A stretch of 45,585 bases of DNA from Candidatus Gottesmanbacteria bacterium RIFOXYB1_FULL_47_11 (GCA_001779455.1 MFKE01000019.1:33201-78785), one strand, 5' to 3'. Counted from the first letter of the stretch, positions 15,405 through 22,995 are shown. Notes: generated by a model from the sequence alone, not told the origin. Translations and numbers: made by a program.

Positions 15405-15902
15405 ATGCCGATCTATACCCGAACCGGTGATACCGGCGCGACATCTTTTTTTGGCGGCAAACGTATTTCCAAATCAGATCCCCAGGTGGATCTCTATGGC
15501 TCCATTGATGAATTAAACAGCTGGCTTGGACTTTTTAACGATAAGCGAATCACGATTATTCAGAATGATTTATTTAGTATCGGAAGCGTGCTCGCAGGAG
15601 CAAAAGGGAATTTAGATTTTATCGATAGCAGGGTTGGAGAAATGGAACAATGGATAGACACAATGGATAAAACACTTCACCCGCTTACAAATTTTATTTT
15701 ACCGAAAGGGCACATGCATATAGCCCGAAGCGTCTGCAGGCGGGTTGAACGGCTGGCGGTACAGCACCGGGCAAATCCGGCAGTTATTAAATACCTAAAC
15801 CGCTTGTCGGACTTGTTATTTACTCTCGCAAGGAGTATAAATAAAAAGCGAAAGGTAGCGGAACAAATTTGGACAAGTAAGGAATCGAGGAACACTGTGT
15901 AA
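15405..15902 (+). CDS. pduO: Cob(I)alamin adenosyltransferase, PduO type
   Basis: A 165-residue PduO-type ATP:corrinoid adenosyltransferase. Conserved parts are TRTGDTGATSFFGGKRISK near the start, which binds ATP, then DLYGSIDELNSWLG, and CRRVERLAVQ (about residues 108-117) in the helical bundle. It adds the 5'-deoxyadenosyl group to cobalamin, making the form that NrdJ uses. The gene begins 3 nt after the nrdJ stop, so cofactor activation and enzyme are one transcription unit. The last codons are also part of an apparent cobalamin riboswitch: the stop TAA (15900-15902) lies in the riboswitch's conserved loop. In this strain the gene is needed whatever form of B12 is taken up. Confidence 0.94.
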   Translation: MPIYTRTGDTGATSFFGGKRISKSDPQVDLYGSIDELNSWLGLFNDKRITIIQNDLFSIGSVLAGAKGNLDFIDSRVGEMEQWIDTMDKTLHPLTNFILPKGHMHIARSVCRRVERLAVQHRANPAVIKYLNRLSDLLFTLARSINKKRKVAEQIWTSKESRNTV

Positions 15903-15968
15903 CTCAGTGGCTGTGCCGCAACGGTTATAGTCCGGAACTCTCCCTTACGAGGCATCCCGAGCAGGAGG
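15876..15968 (+). promoter_or_regulatory. Cobalamin riboswitch (compact Cbl-II-like), overlapping the 3' end of pduO
   Basis: Three conserved blocks occur in order. First a hairpin, CACTG/CAGTG (15893-15909), holding the loop TGTAACT, as in the GGTGnAAnTCC element. Next GCTGTGCCGCAACGG (15910-15924), matching the GCTG-CCGCAAC core. Then the B12 box at 15929-15945, matching 14 of 17 positions of the consensus AGYCMGGARACCKGCCW. Only 4 nt separate the core from the box, so the large peripheral stems of AdoCbl riboswitches are absent, resembling the small env8/Cbl-II class. The pattern CGGTTATAGTCCG is close to its counterpart there. The box is followed after 17 nt by AGGAGG (15963-15968) of the next gene, suggesting control of translation. 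Boundaries are approximate; ligand preference is inferred. Confidence 0.82.
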
Positions 15969-15971
15969 TAT

Positions 15972-16376
15972 ATGAAAAAAATCATTGTTTTTTCTATTGT
16001 AATAGCAGCAATTCTCTTCTTGTTTGGCCCCAAGTTTATTTCTCCTGTAAAGCCTCCCGTCGTGACGAGGGCACCAGCCCCCGTTGTAACGGTTACCATT
16101 GATACCGGCACAACCATTGCGACGCAGTCGGGAGTGGCCGCGGAGACTGCATTTGGAGCTCTTACCGCAGCGGCGGCAAAAAAGCAGTGGGAAGTAAAAG
16201 CGAAGCAATACGATTTTGGCGTATTTGTTCAAGAGATAGGAGCGCTCGCAAACACCAAAGAAAAATCATGGATTTATTTCGTTAACGGGAAATCAGGTGA
16301 GGTCGCCGCAGACAAACAGCAAGTCGCCGCCGGGGACTTCATTGAGTGGAAATATATAACACCAACGATGGAATAA
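15972..16376 (+). CDS. Membrane-anchored DUF4430 (transcobalamin C-like) protein, candidate cobalamin binder
   Basis: A 134-residue protein with one N-terminal membrane helix (about residues 3-19), a Pro/Val-rich linker, and a DUF4430 domain (about 36-131). The domain includes VTIDTGTT, ENxxA-like helix residues (ETAFGALTAAAAKK), YDFGVFVQEIGALAN and WIYFVNGK, then a final GDFIEWKY. DUF4430 shares the fold of the C-terminal domain of transcobalamin and intrinsic factor, which caps B12. The riboswitch directly upstream and the location in a B12-dependent operon make a cobalamin-capturing surface protein the best guess, but no binding data exist. A strong AGGAGG site precedes the ATG. The next gene follows after 1 nt. 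Confidence 0.8.
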   Translation: MKKIIVFSIVIAAILFLFGPKFISPVKPPVVTRAPAPVVTVTIDTGTTIATQSGVAAETAFGALTAAAAKKQWEVKAKQYDFGVFVQEIGALANTKEKSWIYFVNGKSGEVAADKQQVAAGDFIEWKYITPTME

Positions 16377-16377
16377 T

Positions 16378-16881
16378 ATGGATACCCTGTTGCTACTTAT
16401 TATCGGAGTTTTTTCCCGCCTGGTGCCGCATCCGGCAAATATGACTGCCGTAGGCGCGCTTGCAATTTTTTCCGGTGCGCGGTTGGGCATGAAAAAATCA
16501 GTAATAATTACGATTGCCGTGATGGGTATCAGCGATGTGATATTGGGTTTTCACTCCGTTATGTGGGCAACCTACGGGGCGATGGTACTAGCGGTTATCC
16601 TGGGGAGATATGTGAGCAGGAGCCGAAGTGTTGTCCGCATTGCCGGCGTGACTATCACATCGTCCGTTTTATTTTATCTCATTACTAATTTTGCGGTTTG
16701 GGCAGCACCCGGATCGATGTATGCCCATACGGTTTCGGGGCTGTTAGATTCCTACATCATGGCATTGCCCTTTTTTAGGAATTCACTCATGGGAGACATG
16801 TTCTATACTGCCCTGTTTTTCGGCGCACATGAATGGATGCTCGCACGGAAACCCACGCTCAAAGTTATTTCCACTTCGTGA
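16378..16881 (+). CDS. DUF6580/ECF S-component-like membrane protein, candidate cobalamin transporter
   Basis: A 167-residue integral membrane protein with about five hydrophobic helices. The start MDTLLLLIIGVFSRLVPHPANMTAVGALAIFSG and the late FFRNSLMGDMFYTALFFG block match DUF6580, a family noted as putative transport proteins and similar in size and topology to ECF transporter S components, which bind vitamins. No EcfA or EcfT gene is in the window, so if it is an S component the energising module is encoded elsewhere. It starts 1 nt after the DUF4430 gene and shares its cobalamin riboswitch, so a B12-uptake role is a reasonable inference. It could instead take up a precursor such as cobinamide. 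Confidence 0.72.
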   Translation: MDTLLLLIIGVFSRLVPHPANMTAVGALAIFSGARLGMKKSVIITIAVMGISDVILGFHSVMWATYGAMVLAVILGRYVSRSRSVVRIAGVTITSSVLFYLITNFAVWAAPGSMYAHTVSGLLDSYIMALPFFRNSLMGDMFYTALFFGAHEWMLARKPTLKVISTS

Positions 16882-16912
16882 TATGATATACCCAAGAGAG
16901 TGATGTTCCCAT

Positions 16913-17359
16913 ATGAATGACGCTGCCCCCGGAGCAAACAATCCAGTCTACCCAAATCCGTCCCCCGGAGAGCCTGTTGTTGGCGCCGCGGGGATACACA
17001 AGGAAGCAGAGAGTGTGGTGATGACACCGGAAACCCCTATGGTAAAAGAGTACGGGCGCGAAGTTGATAGTCTGCCCAAAGAAGTCGCATCTGCGGGGGT
17101 TACGATTCATCCGACAACGATTCCGATTCCTCAGCCGGCCGCATCCCTCGGGGTAACGCCCGGTCCGGCAAATATCCCCATGCCGTCGGCAACGGTGACG
17201 CTTCCGCTTACCGACGACCAAATTGCACAGGGGTTGAGTAAAAGTATTTTAACTTCCTGGCGTTGGCTTGCGGAGTGGTGTCTTCGGAGGTTAAAACAGG
17301 TACATATAGGATTACAGTATGTAAAAGGTCGATTGGTACGCGTAAGTTCCAAGTCATAA
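16913..17359 (+). CDS. Hypothetical protein, partner of the TraG-like ATPase
   Basis: A 148-residue protein. The first 100 residues are rich in Pro, Gly, Ala, Val and Thr with no predicted fold, probably disordered. The last 45 residues form a basic amphipathic helix (ILTSWRWLAEWCLRRLKQVHIGLQYVKGRL) likely to touch the membrane surface or a partner. No enzymatic motif is seen. It lies 10 nt upstream of the large VirD4/TraG-like ATPase and in the same direction, so it probably forms a unit with it, perhaps as an adaptor to its membrane domain. A ribosome-binding site is weak (GAGAG). The family is not recognised. Confidence 0.7.
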   Translation: MNDAAPGANNPVYPNPSPGEPVVGAAGIHKEAESVVMTPETPMVKEYGREVDSLPKEVASAGVTIHPTTIPIPQPAASLGVTPGPANIPMPSATVTLPLTDDQIAQGLSKSILTSWRWLAEWCLRRLKQVHIGLQYVKGRLVRVSSKS

Positions 17360-17369
17360 GATTATTTAT

Positions 17370-19724
17370 ATGCCGGATCAAGCACTCGATTTGATGTATC
17401 AACTGGAAGTATTTGCGATAAGCCTCGCATTTATTCTCGTACTACTTGCGGGGTTTGCCTTGTTTGGGTATATCGTATTTTTACTGTGGAAATACCGGGA
17501 TCGGGAGAAACGATCGCTTGAGTATGTGCTCCTGCAGCTTGCGGTACCCCGCGAAAATGAGATAAAGATTGATGCTGCGGAACAGATGTTTACGAGTCTG
17601 TATACCATATACAAAAGCGGGTTTTGGTCGTTTCTCACCCCGCAACAGCATCTTTCATTTGAGATTGTTGCGCGCCAGGAGGACATACGTTTTTATGCGG
17701 CAGTCCCGAGGCGTCTTATGGATTTAGTGGAGAAGCAGATCCACGGTGCGTACCCCGGAGCGGACATAAAAGAGGTAGATGAATATTCCATATTTACGGA
17801 AACAGGCAAGGTCGCATTTGCCTCGCTTCGTCTGAAAAATACCAATTATATGCCCATCCGGGTGTTCCGCGATCTGCCGACGGATCCGCTCTCATCCATT
17901 ACCTCGGTACTGGCCAAAATGCGGGAAGGGGAAGGGGCAGTCATTCAGGTGTTGATTCAACCAACAGGAGGGTCTTGGCGGTCTCTGGGCCGGTCATATA
18001 TATCCAAGGTGAAAAAAGACGAAGCAAATCCGGAGAAAGCAAGTTTTAAGGTCGATCCGAAGTCTCTGGAGTCGATCGAACAGAAAACCAGTAAACCCGG
18101 GTTTAACTCAGTCGTGCGCATGGTAGTCTCCGCCGGGACAGAAGAAGATGCCAAAATACATCTGGACAATCTGCTTGCCAGCTTCGGCCAATTTGCCGGC
18201 GATCACAACCATTTTACCAAGGTGAAGTTCCCGTTGTTCCTGAAAAAACTGTTTATGATGGATTTTATTTACCGGTATTTTCCGGTATTCAACATCGTGT
18301 TTTTCCCTCAATACAGCGTTCTTAACAGTGATGAGCTTGCGACGGTTTTTCATCTGCCGAATAAATCCGTTGAGACGGCGCATATTTTTTGGCTTAATGC
18401 CAAACGGGCGCCGGCCCCGTCTCAGATACCCACGGAAGGGTTATATCTGGGGAAATCAAGGTACCGGGGTGTCGAGCGGCCTATTTTTATCAGCGAGGAA
18501 GACCGCAGGCGTCATGTCTATATCATCGGGAAAACCGGTACCGGTAAATCACAACTCCTGGAGGAAATGATTGTGCAGGATATCAAATCCGGCAAGGGTT
18601 GTGCGGTCGTTGATCCGCACGGAGATCTCATCGACGGAGTGTTATCCCGTATTCCGCCGGATCGGGCAGAAGACGTCATTTACTTTGATCCGTCCGACAC
18701 GGAGCGGCCCATGGGACTTAATATGCTGGAGGCAAAAACCGAGGAACAGAAACATTTTGTCGTGACATCAATTGTCGGGCTGATGTACAAGCTGTATGAC
18801 CCGATGAAAACCGGTATTATCGGACCGCGGTTTGAACACGCGATTAGGAATGCCATGCTCACCGTCATGGTTGAACCCGGTAATACTTTTGTCGAAGTTG
18901 TACGCGTTCTCACAGACAGCTCGTTTGTTCAGGAGCTTCTGCCTAAACTTCAGGATCCGATTATCCGCAGGTACTGGACGGACCAGATCGCACAGACGGC
19001 GGATTTTCACAAATCAGAAGTGCTGGACTATATCGTATCCAAATTCGGCCGGTTTGTTACCAACAAGCTGATGCGCAATATCATCGGCCAATCGGAATCG
19101 TCATTTGACTTTCGTAAGGTGATGGATGAAGGAAAAATACTCCTCGTGAATTTGGCCAAGGGCAAAGTCGGTGAAGAAAACAGCAACTTTTTGGGACTTA
19201 TCCTTGTTCCGAGAATATTAATATCAGCCATGAGCCGCCAGGAAATGCCTGAGGAGAAGCGGCGCGACTTTTATCTCTATGTTGATGAGTTCCAGAATTT
19301 CGCTACTCCCGATTTTGCTCAGATATTATCGGAGGCACGGAAATATCGTCTTAACCTTATCGTTGCCAACCAATTTATCGGACAGATGGAAGAGGAAGTG
19401 AAAAATGCGGTCTTCGGCAACGTCGGCTCCCTTATCGCGTTCCGCGTGGGTGTAACGGATGCCAATTACCTGCAGCACGAGTTTCAGCCTACGTTTAATG
19501 AATCGGATCTCATCAATATCGATAAATTTAACGCGTACATAAAAACAAATGTTCACAATGAACCGGTAAAACCGTTTAGTATGGATCTGACAAAAAATAT
19601 GACGGAGGTAAATGCATCGCGGAATATGAAAGTCGCCGAAGCGATCATCCAGCTCTCGCGCCTGAAGTACGGCCGCTCGCGTGAACTTATCGAAGCCGAA
19701 ATCTCCCAGCGCGCTAGATTGTAA
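17370..19724 (+). CDS. VirD4/TraG-like AAA ATPase (membrane-anchored coupling-protein type)
   Basis: A 784-residue protein. An N-terminal membrane helix (about residues 12-38) is followed by an approximately 300-residue domain of unknown type. Next comes a P-loop ATPase: Walker A GKTGTGKS (387-394), CAVVDPHGDLIDG just after, Walker B YLYVDEFQNF near residue 635, then LIVANQFIGQ with the sensor-like Gln. The arrangement is that of conjugative coupling proteins or HerA/FtsK-like pumps, which move DNA or proteins through the membrane using ATP. No relaxase, VirB4 or other conjugation gene is in the window, so it need not be a conjugation system. Its 3' end overlaps the convergent S51-like gene by 11 nt. 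Confidence 0.85.
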   Translation: MPDQALDLMYQLEVFAISLAFILVLLAGFALFGYIVFLLWKYRDREKRSLEYVLLQLAVPRENEIKIDAAEQMFTSLYTIYKSGFWSFLTPQQHLSFEIVARQEDIRFYAAVPRRLMDLVEKQIHGAYPGADIKEVDEYSIFTETGKVAFASLRLKNTNYMPIRVFRDLPTDPLSSITSVLAKMREGEGAVIQVLIQPTGGSWRSLGRSYISKVKKDEANPEKASFKVDPKSLESIEQKTSKPGFNSVVRMVVSAGTEEDAKIHLDNLLASFGQFAGDHNHFTKVKFPLFLKKLFMMDFIYRYFPVFNIVFFPQYSVLNSDELATVFHLPNKSVETAHIFWLNAKRAPAPSQIPTEGLYLGKSRYRGVERPIFISEEDRRRHVYIIGKTGTGKSQLLEEMIVQDIKSGKGCAVVDPHGDLIDGVLSRIPPDRAEDVIYFDPSDTERPMGLNMLEAKTEEQKHFVVTSIVGLMYKLYDPMKTGIIGPRFEHAIRNAMLTVMVEPGNTFVEVVRVLTDSSFVQELLPKLQDPIIRRYWTDQIAQTADFHKSEVLDYIVSKFGRFVTNKLMRNIIGQSESSFDFRKVMDEGKILLVNLAKGKVGEENSNFLGLILVPRILISAMSRQEMPEEKRRDFYLYVDEFQNFATPDFAQILSEARKYRLNLIVANQFIGQMEEEVKNAVFGNVGSLIAFRVGVTDANYLQHEFQPTFNESDLINIDKFNAYIKTNVHNEPVKPFSMDLTKNMTEVNASRNMKVAEAIIQLSRLKYGRSRELIEAEISQRARL

Positions 19725-20295
19725 TGATCTTGAATTTTTCTTCGTCAATTAGCAGTATTGGCGTTTCAGGATCTTTTTTTTTCAACATAGCTACCTTTTC
19801 TTCTTTATTTTTTTCTATATTCCAGTGGCAAAGAACGTTATATGGAATAATTCCTAAGCCGGTATATACAGTTTTGGTATCCTGACCTTCTAGTGATAAA
19901 ACATAATGCGGAGAAATCAAAAAAGCCCCGAGTGAACTACCTATATATATTTTTTGATTCAACAACTGTTTTAACATAGACAACTTTGGTATATACGGCT
20001 CGATAAATTCTTGTTCGCCGCCTGATATGTATACTACGTCAGCATAAGGAAGTTTATTCATAAGATCATCCGAATCATCTACCATAGATACTGAAGTTTT
20101 TTTGTTTGTCTGGAGAGAAATATTATTGTTGTCTATTGAAAATTGTGTTAGCCATTTTTCCTTACTTCGCGCGAAATAGCAGATAAGAATTTTTACAGAT
20201 TCTTTTTTGACGAGTGCAGTAAATTGTCGGAAAAACAATTCATTGTCCGCTGATTTTCTTGAAGACTCACCTCCATGCAGAACATATGTTGTCAT
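19714..20295 (-). CDS. Peptidase S51/class I glutamine amidotransferase-like hydrolase
   Basis: A 193-residue protein with the alpha/beta layout of S51 peptidases (dipeptidase E family): an N-terminal strand MTTYVLHGGE, VVYISGGEQE before the active site, and YIGSSLGAFLIS, where the serine in GSSLG would be the nucleophile (GxSAG in peptidase E). The Ala of the usual motif is Leu. A catalytic His cannot be assigned with certainty. It may cut small peptides, such as cyanophycin-like or Asp-X dipeptides, in the cytoplasm. Base composition is more AT-rich than the neighbours. The start at 20295 is chosen over 20301 because the -10 box TATACT (20307-20302) ends exactly 6 nt before it. Confidence 0.72.
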   Translation of the reverse strand: MTTYVLHGGESSRKSADNELFFRQFTALVKKESVKILICYFARSKEKWLTQFSIDNNNISLQTNKKTSVSMVDDSDDLMNKLPYADVVYISGGEQEFIEPYIPKLSMLKQLLNQKIYIGSSLGAFLISPHYVLSLEGQDTKTVYTGLGIIPYNVLCHWNIEKNKEEKVAMLKKKDPETPILLIDEEKFKIITI

Positions 20296-20374
20296 ACGCA
20301 TAGTATACGAAATATTTTCCCCCTTTACATTTTTGCCAGTCGCGGTATTCTTGTGTATGTTGCTTTAAAATTTC

Positions 20375-21766
20375 ATGGACACAGAAGAGCCTCCGCTTAG
20401 TTTACCCAAACTTCCGGAAACTACCGTTTACATTTTTAACCTGTCGGAAGACGTATGGCCGTTCATCAGCGCCATGTCGGATGCGAAGGCAAAACTGTTT
20501 GAGATTAAAGAAAATGCCGATCTGTGTGAACGCGATCTGTTTTCCTGTGCGGATGAGGACAACATTCTCTATATTTTCCCCCAACAAATTGATGAATCCT
20601 TTTTACGGTATTACACCGAGCTTTTCGGGAAGCGTAATATCCGCATTTTGGTTCCCCAAAAACATTCAGGCGTGATTTGTGAAGATATTCTTGATGATGA
20701 CGATATTATGCGCGAGCTCGTGAACGCAGCAAACGGGTCAAAGCGTTTGGTATTGACCAGTTATACAACCTCACAACAGTTTATCAACCTCGTTGAAGAG
20801 CTCAGGGGGAAAGGCCTACAGATTTCTACCCCGGACGCGCCGGAAGAAGAAGATTCCTGGACAGTAAACTTTTACGGCAGCAAATCCGGTATCCGTCAGC
20901 TTGCGGCCCTCAGCCGCATGGAGGAGCCGGACCTCATTATGCCGCAGGGGTTAATTTGTACGGGCATTGTAGATGCGGCCAAAATTGCAGCGACAAAATA
21001 TGTGAAGGAGCACGGGGTGGTTATCAAAACAAACAAAGGGCATTCCGGAGCCGGTGTCTTGTTGTTTGATGAAGGGGATTTGCCCAATGAATATCCCGTA
21101 TGCGAACAGGCGATTCTTGATGTCCTCAAAAAAGATGCCTACTGGAACATGTTCCCGATTATTATCGAATCGTTTGTCAGCGTAAATCCTGCCGTTGCCG
21201 GCGGGTTTCCCAATGTTGAGTTTCAGATTCTTAAAAACGGGCGGGTGGAATATCTTTACTACGGCGGTATGCGGGTGACACAGGGAGTATTTAAAGGCAT
21301 GGAAATAGGAAACGATGTGGTGTCTGATCAGCTTCTTGCGCGTATGACGGATACCGGATTTTATATCGGCGAGAAGTACCGTGCCGCAGGATACCGCGGG
21401 TATTTTGATGTTGACTTTATAGCAGCCAAAAACGGACAGCTATATGTGACGGAGAGTAATGCGAGGCGTACCGGCGGCACGCATGTGTATGTCACGGCCA
21501 AGAAACTTTTCGGCGAAGATTTTCTCTACCACACCTATATCCTGTTTAATAATTTATTCGAAGTGCCTAAGAAAAACATTAAGTCATTTGAGTGTCTGCA
21601 GGAGATTTTGACGCCGATATTATTTAATAAAGATTCCGGAGAAGGACTGATTGTCACGTGTGAGTCTGCCCTTGCCACCAACCGTTTCGGTTACATCATC
21701 TTCGGTGCCACGCGTCGGCGCGCTTTCGAAATTGAGGCGAAGATGGAACAGCTCCTCCGCGCTTGA
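20375..21766 (+). CDS. PGM1-like ATP-grasp peptide ligase
   Basis: A 463-residue protein with the three-part layout of preATP-grasp/ATP-grasp/PGM1_C ligases. An N-terminal alpha/beta region (about residues 15-180) contains VYIFNLSEDVWPF. A central ATP-grasp follows, with VVIKTNKGHSGAGVLLF (about 210-226, the glycine-rich ATP loop) and GYFDVDFIAAKNGQLYVTESNARRTGG (about 342-368, split here by name only), which provides the Mg-binding Asp, Glu and Asn. A C-terminal domain ends GYIIFGATRRRAFE. PGM1 of pheganomycin biosynthesis joins an unusual amino acid to a ribosomally made peptide. Substrates here are unknown and no product cluster is visible. TTGCCA-17-TATGTT upstream is a possible promoter. 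Confidence 0.72.
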   Translation: MDTEEPPLSLPKLPETTVYIFNLSEDVWPFISAMSDAKAKLFEIKENADLCERDLFSCADEDNILYIFPQQIDESFLRYYTELFGKRNIRILVPQKHSGVICEDILDDDDIMRELVNAANGSKRLVLTSYTTSQQFINLVEELRGKGLQISTPDAPEEEDSWTVNFYGSKSGIRQLAALSRMEEPDLIMPQGLICTGIVDAAKIAATKYVKEHGVVIKTNKGHSGAGVLLFDEGDLPNEYPVCEQAILDVLKKDAYWNMFPIIIESFVSVNPAVAGGFPNVEFQILKNGRVEYLYYGGMRVTQGVFKGMEIGNDVVSDQLLARMTDTGFYIGEKYRAAGYRGYFDVDFIAAKNGQLYVTESNARRTGGTHVYVTAKKLFGEDFLYHTYILFNNLFEVPKKNIKSFECLQEILTPILFNKDSGEGLIVTCESALATNRFGYIIFGATRRRAFEIEAKMEQLLRA

Positions 21767-21829
21767 TTTTCTCCTATATTACTCGTACCATTGATTTACT
21801 ATCCCATGAATATATTTCGCTAGTTCACT

Positions 21830-22501
21830 ATGAGCAACGTTTTATTACACCGAAAGGCTCTTATTTTGCGTAAGCAAAAGAAGAGTTACAGTCAAATAAA
21901 GGCAATTTTAGGTGTCAGTAAGAGCACCCTAAGTGAATGGCTGCGCGCCTATCCATTAACGAGAGAAGAAATTAATAATTTACGGGCTAATAGCGAGATA
22001 CGGATTGAAAAATATAGGGAAACAATGAGGAAAAAAAGACAAGATAAACTCGACCTATATCGTCTAGAGGAAAAGAAAAAGCTATTACCTTTATCAAAAA
22101 GAGAATTGCTTATTGCCGGGCTATTTCTTTATTGGGGAGAGGGAGGTAAAGCATCGCGTCATACGATCAGCATTAATAACACGGATCCTAAACTTGTACA
22201 GTTTTCGTTATATTGGATGACACGGGCATTACATATTTCAAAAAATAATATTAGAGTATATCTTCATTTATATAAAGACATGAATATACAAAAAGAAATG
22301 AGATATTGGAGTAAAATGTTGAATATCCCATTGTCTCAATTTTCTAAACCTTATATAAAAGACAGTAAGCGAAGTGACATTGACCAAAAAGGATTCGGCC
22401 ATGGTACTTGTGGAGTGTGTGCATATAATACGGTCATTAAAGATAATATATTAATAGGGATAGACGTTATTGCACAGCATTACGTGAGAAAGCTGTTCTA
22501 A
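21830..22501 (+). CDS. HTH protein with LAGLIDADG-like C-terminal domain
   Basis: A 223-residue protein. Residues 5-45 form a helix-turn-helix: YSQIKAILGVSKSTLSEWL fits resolvase/transposase-type HTHs. A basic helical linker follows. Then IAGLFLYWGEG (about residues 95-105) aligns with the LAGLIDADG motif, followed by HTISINNTDPKL and the IRVYLHLYKD strand. A late CGVC pair occurs near residue 193. Families of this type are frequent in candidate-phyla genomes and look like homing endonucleases or regulators derived from them, as in WhiA. The first acidic residue of the motif is Tyr, Glu is present at the end, so nuclease activity is uncertain. AT-rich, and it ends 22 nt before tRNA-Ile. Confidence 0.7.
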   Translation: MSNVLLHRKALILRKQKKSYSQIKAILGVSKSTLSEWLRAYPLTREEINNLRANSEIRIEKYRETMRKKRQDKLDLYRLEEKKKLLPLSKRELLIAGLFLYWGEGGKASRHTISINNTDPKLVQFSLYWMTRALHISKNNIRVYLHLYKDMNIQKEMRYWSKMLNIPLSQFSKPYIKDSKRSDIDQKGFGHGTCGVCAYNTVIKDNILIGIDVIAQHYVRKLF

Positions 22502-22523
22502 ATTGATATAATCTGAAATAGTG

Positions 22524-22595
22524 GGGCCCGTAGCTCATCGGTAGAGCGGTTGTCTTATAAACAACAGGTACTTGGATCGTCCCCAAGCGGGCCCA
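22524..22595 (+). tRNA. tRNA-Ile (anticodon UAU)
   Basis: A 72-nt cloverleaf: acceptor GGGCCCG/CGGGCCC, D arm GCTC/GAGC with loop ATCGGTA, anticodon arm GTTGT/ACAAC with loop CTTATAA (anticodon UAU, reading AUA), variable loop AGGTA, T arm CTTGG/CCAAG. CCA is not encoded; the discriminator is A. The T loop is ATCGTCC: the usual T54 and A58 are exchanged to A54 and T58. An extended -10, TGATATAAT (22504-22512), lies 11 nt upstream. Confidence 0.9.
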
Positions 22596-22601
22596 CTTAC
22601 T

Positions 22602-22991
22602 ATGTCAATATTTATCATAGATTCGGAGTCTTTAGCTAACCCGTTATGGTTGAACTCTCTTGATCAGATTCATATAGAGATAGAATATGAGCCTGAATCA
22701 AGCGCATCGATATATCATCATGTGTTTTTTATTAACGGTTTAGATAAACAATCACTGATCAGTCAACTACAAAAAGAAATAAAGCATAGTTGGTATGCTT
22801 TCTGTGTCGATGAGAACGAAATAGAAATAATTTACAACAATAAGATTTTTTCTTACACAACACTAGAGATAGAATATCATGATGCGGTGGATTATGGGAT
22901 TCAACAGGGTATCCAAAAAGAATTTTTGGATTTTCATCGCTATCTCACAAAGTATACAAACATTATTAAAAAATTAGGTAAAGAAGAATAG
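22602..22991 (+). CDS. Hypothetical protein directly downstream of tRNA-Ile
   Basis: A 129-residue protein of unknown family. It begins MSIFIIDSES and contains several beta-type segments (IHIEIEYEPES, HHVFFING, EIEIIYNNK) and a C-terminal helix ending KLGKEE. There is no signal peptide or membrane helix. The composition is AT-rich and acidic. The ATG is 7 nt after the last base of the tRNA and no ribosome-binding site is possible there, so the mRNA is probably made by tRNA 3'-end processing and has a leader of about 6 nt. An earlier in-frame start lies inside the tRNA and is rejected. The IPP isomerase gene follows after 4 nt. Confidence 0.72.
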   Translation: MSIFIIDSESLANPLWLNSLDQIHIEIEYEPESSASIYHHVFFINGLDKQSLISQLQKEIKHSWYAFCVDENEIEIIYNNKIFSYTTLEIEYHDAVDYGIQQGIQKEFLDFHRYLTKYTNIIKKLGKEE

Positions 22992-22995
22992 TGTT

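Noticed and set aside
22572..22601. Earlier in-frame start for the hypothetical gene after tRNA-Ile
   Set aside because: The codons lie inside the tRNA gene, so the start at 22602 is used.
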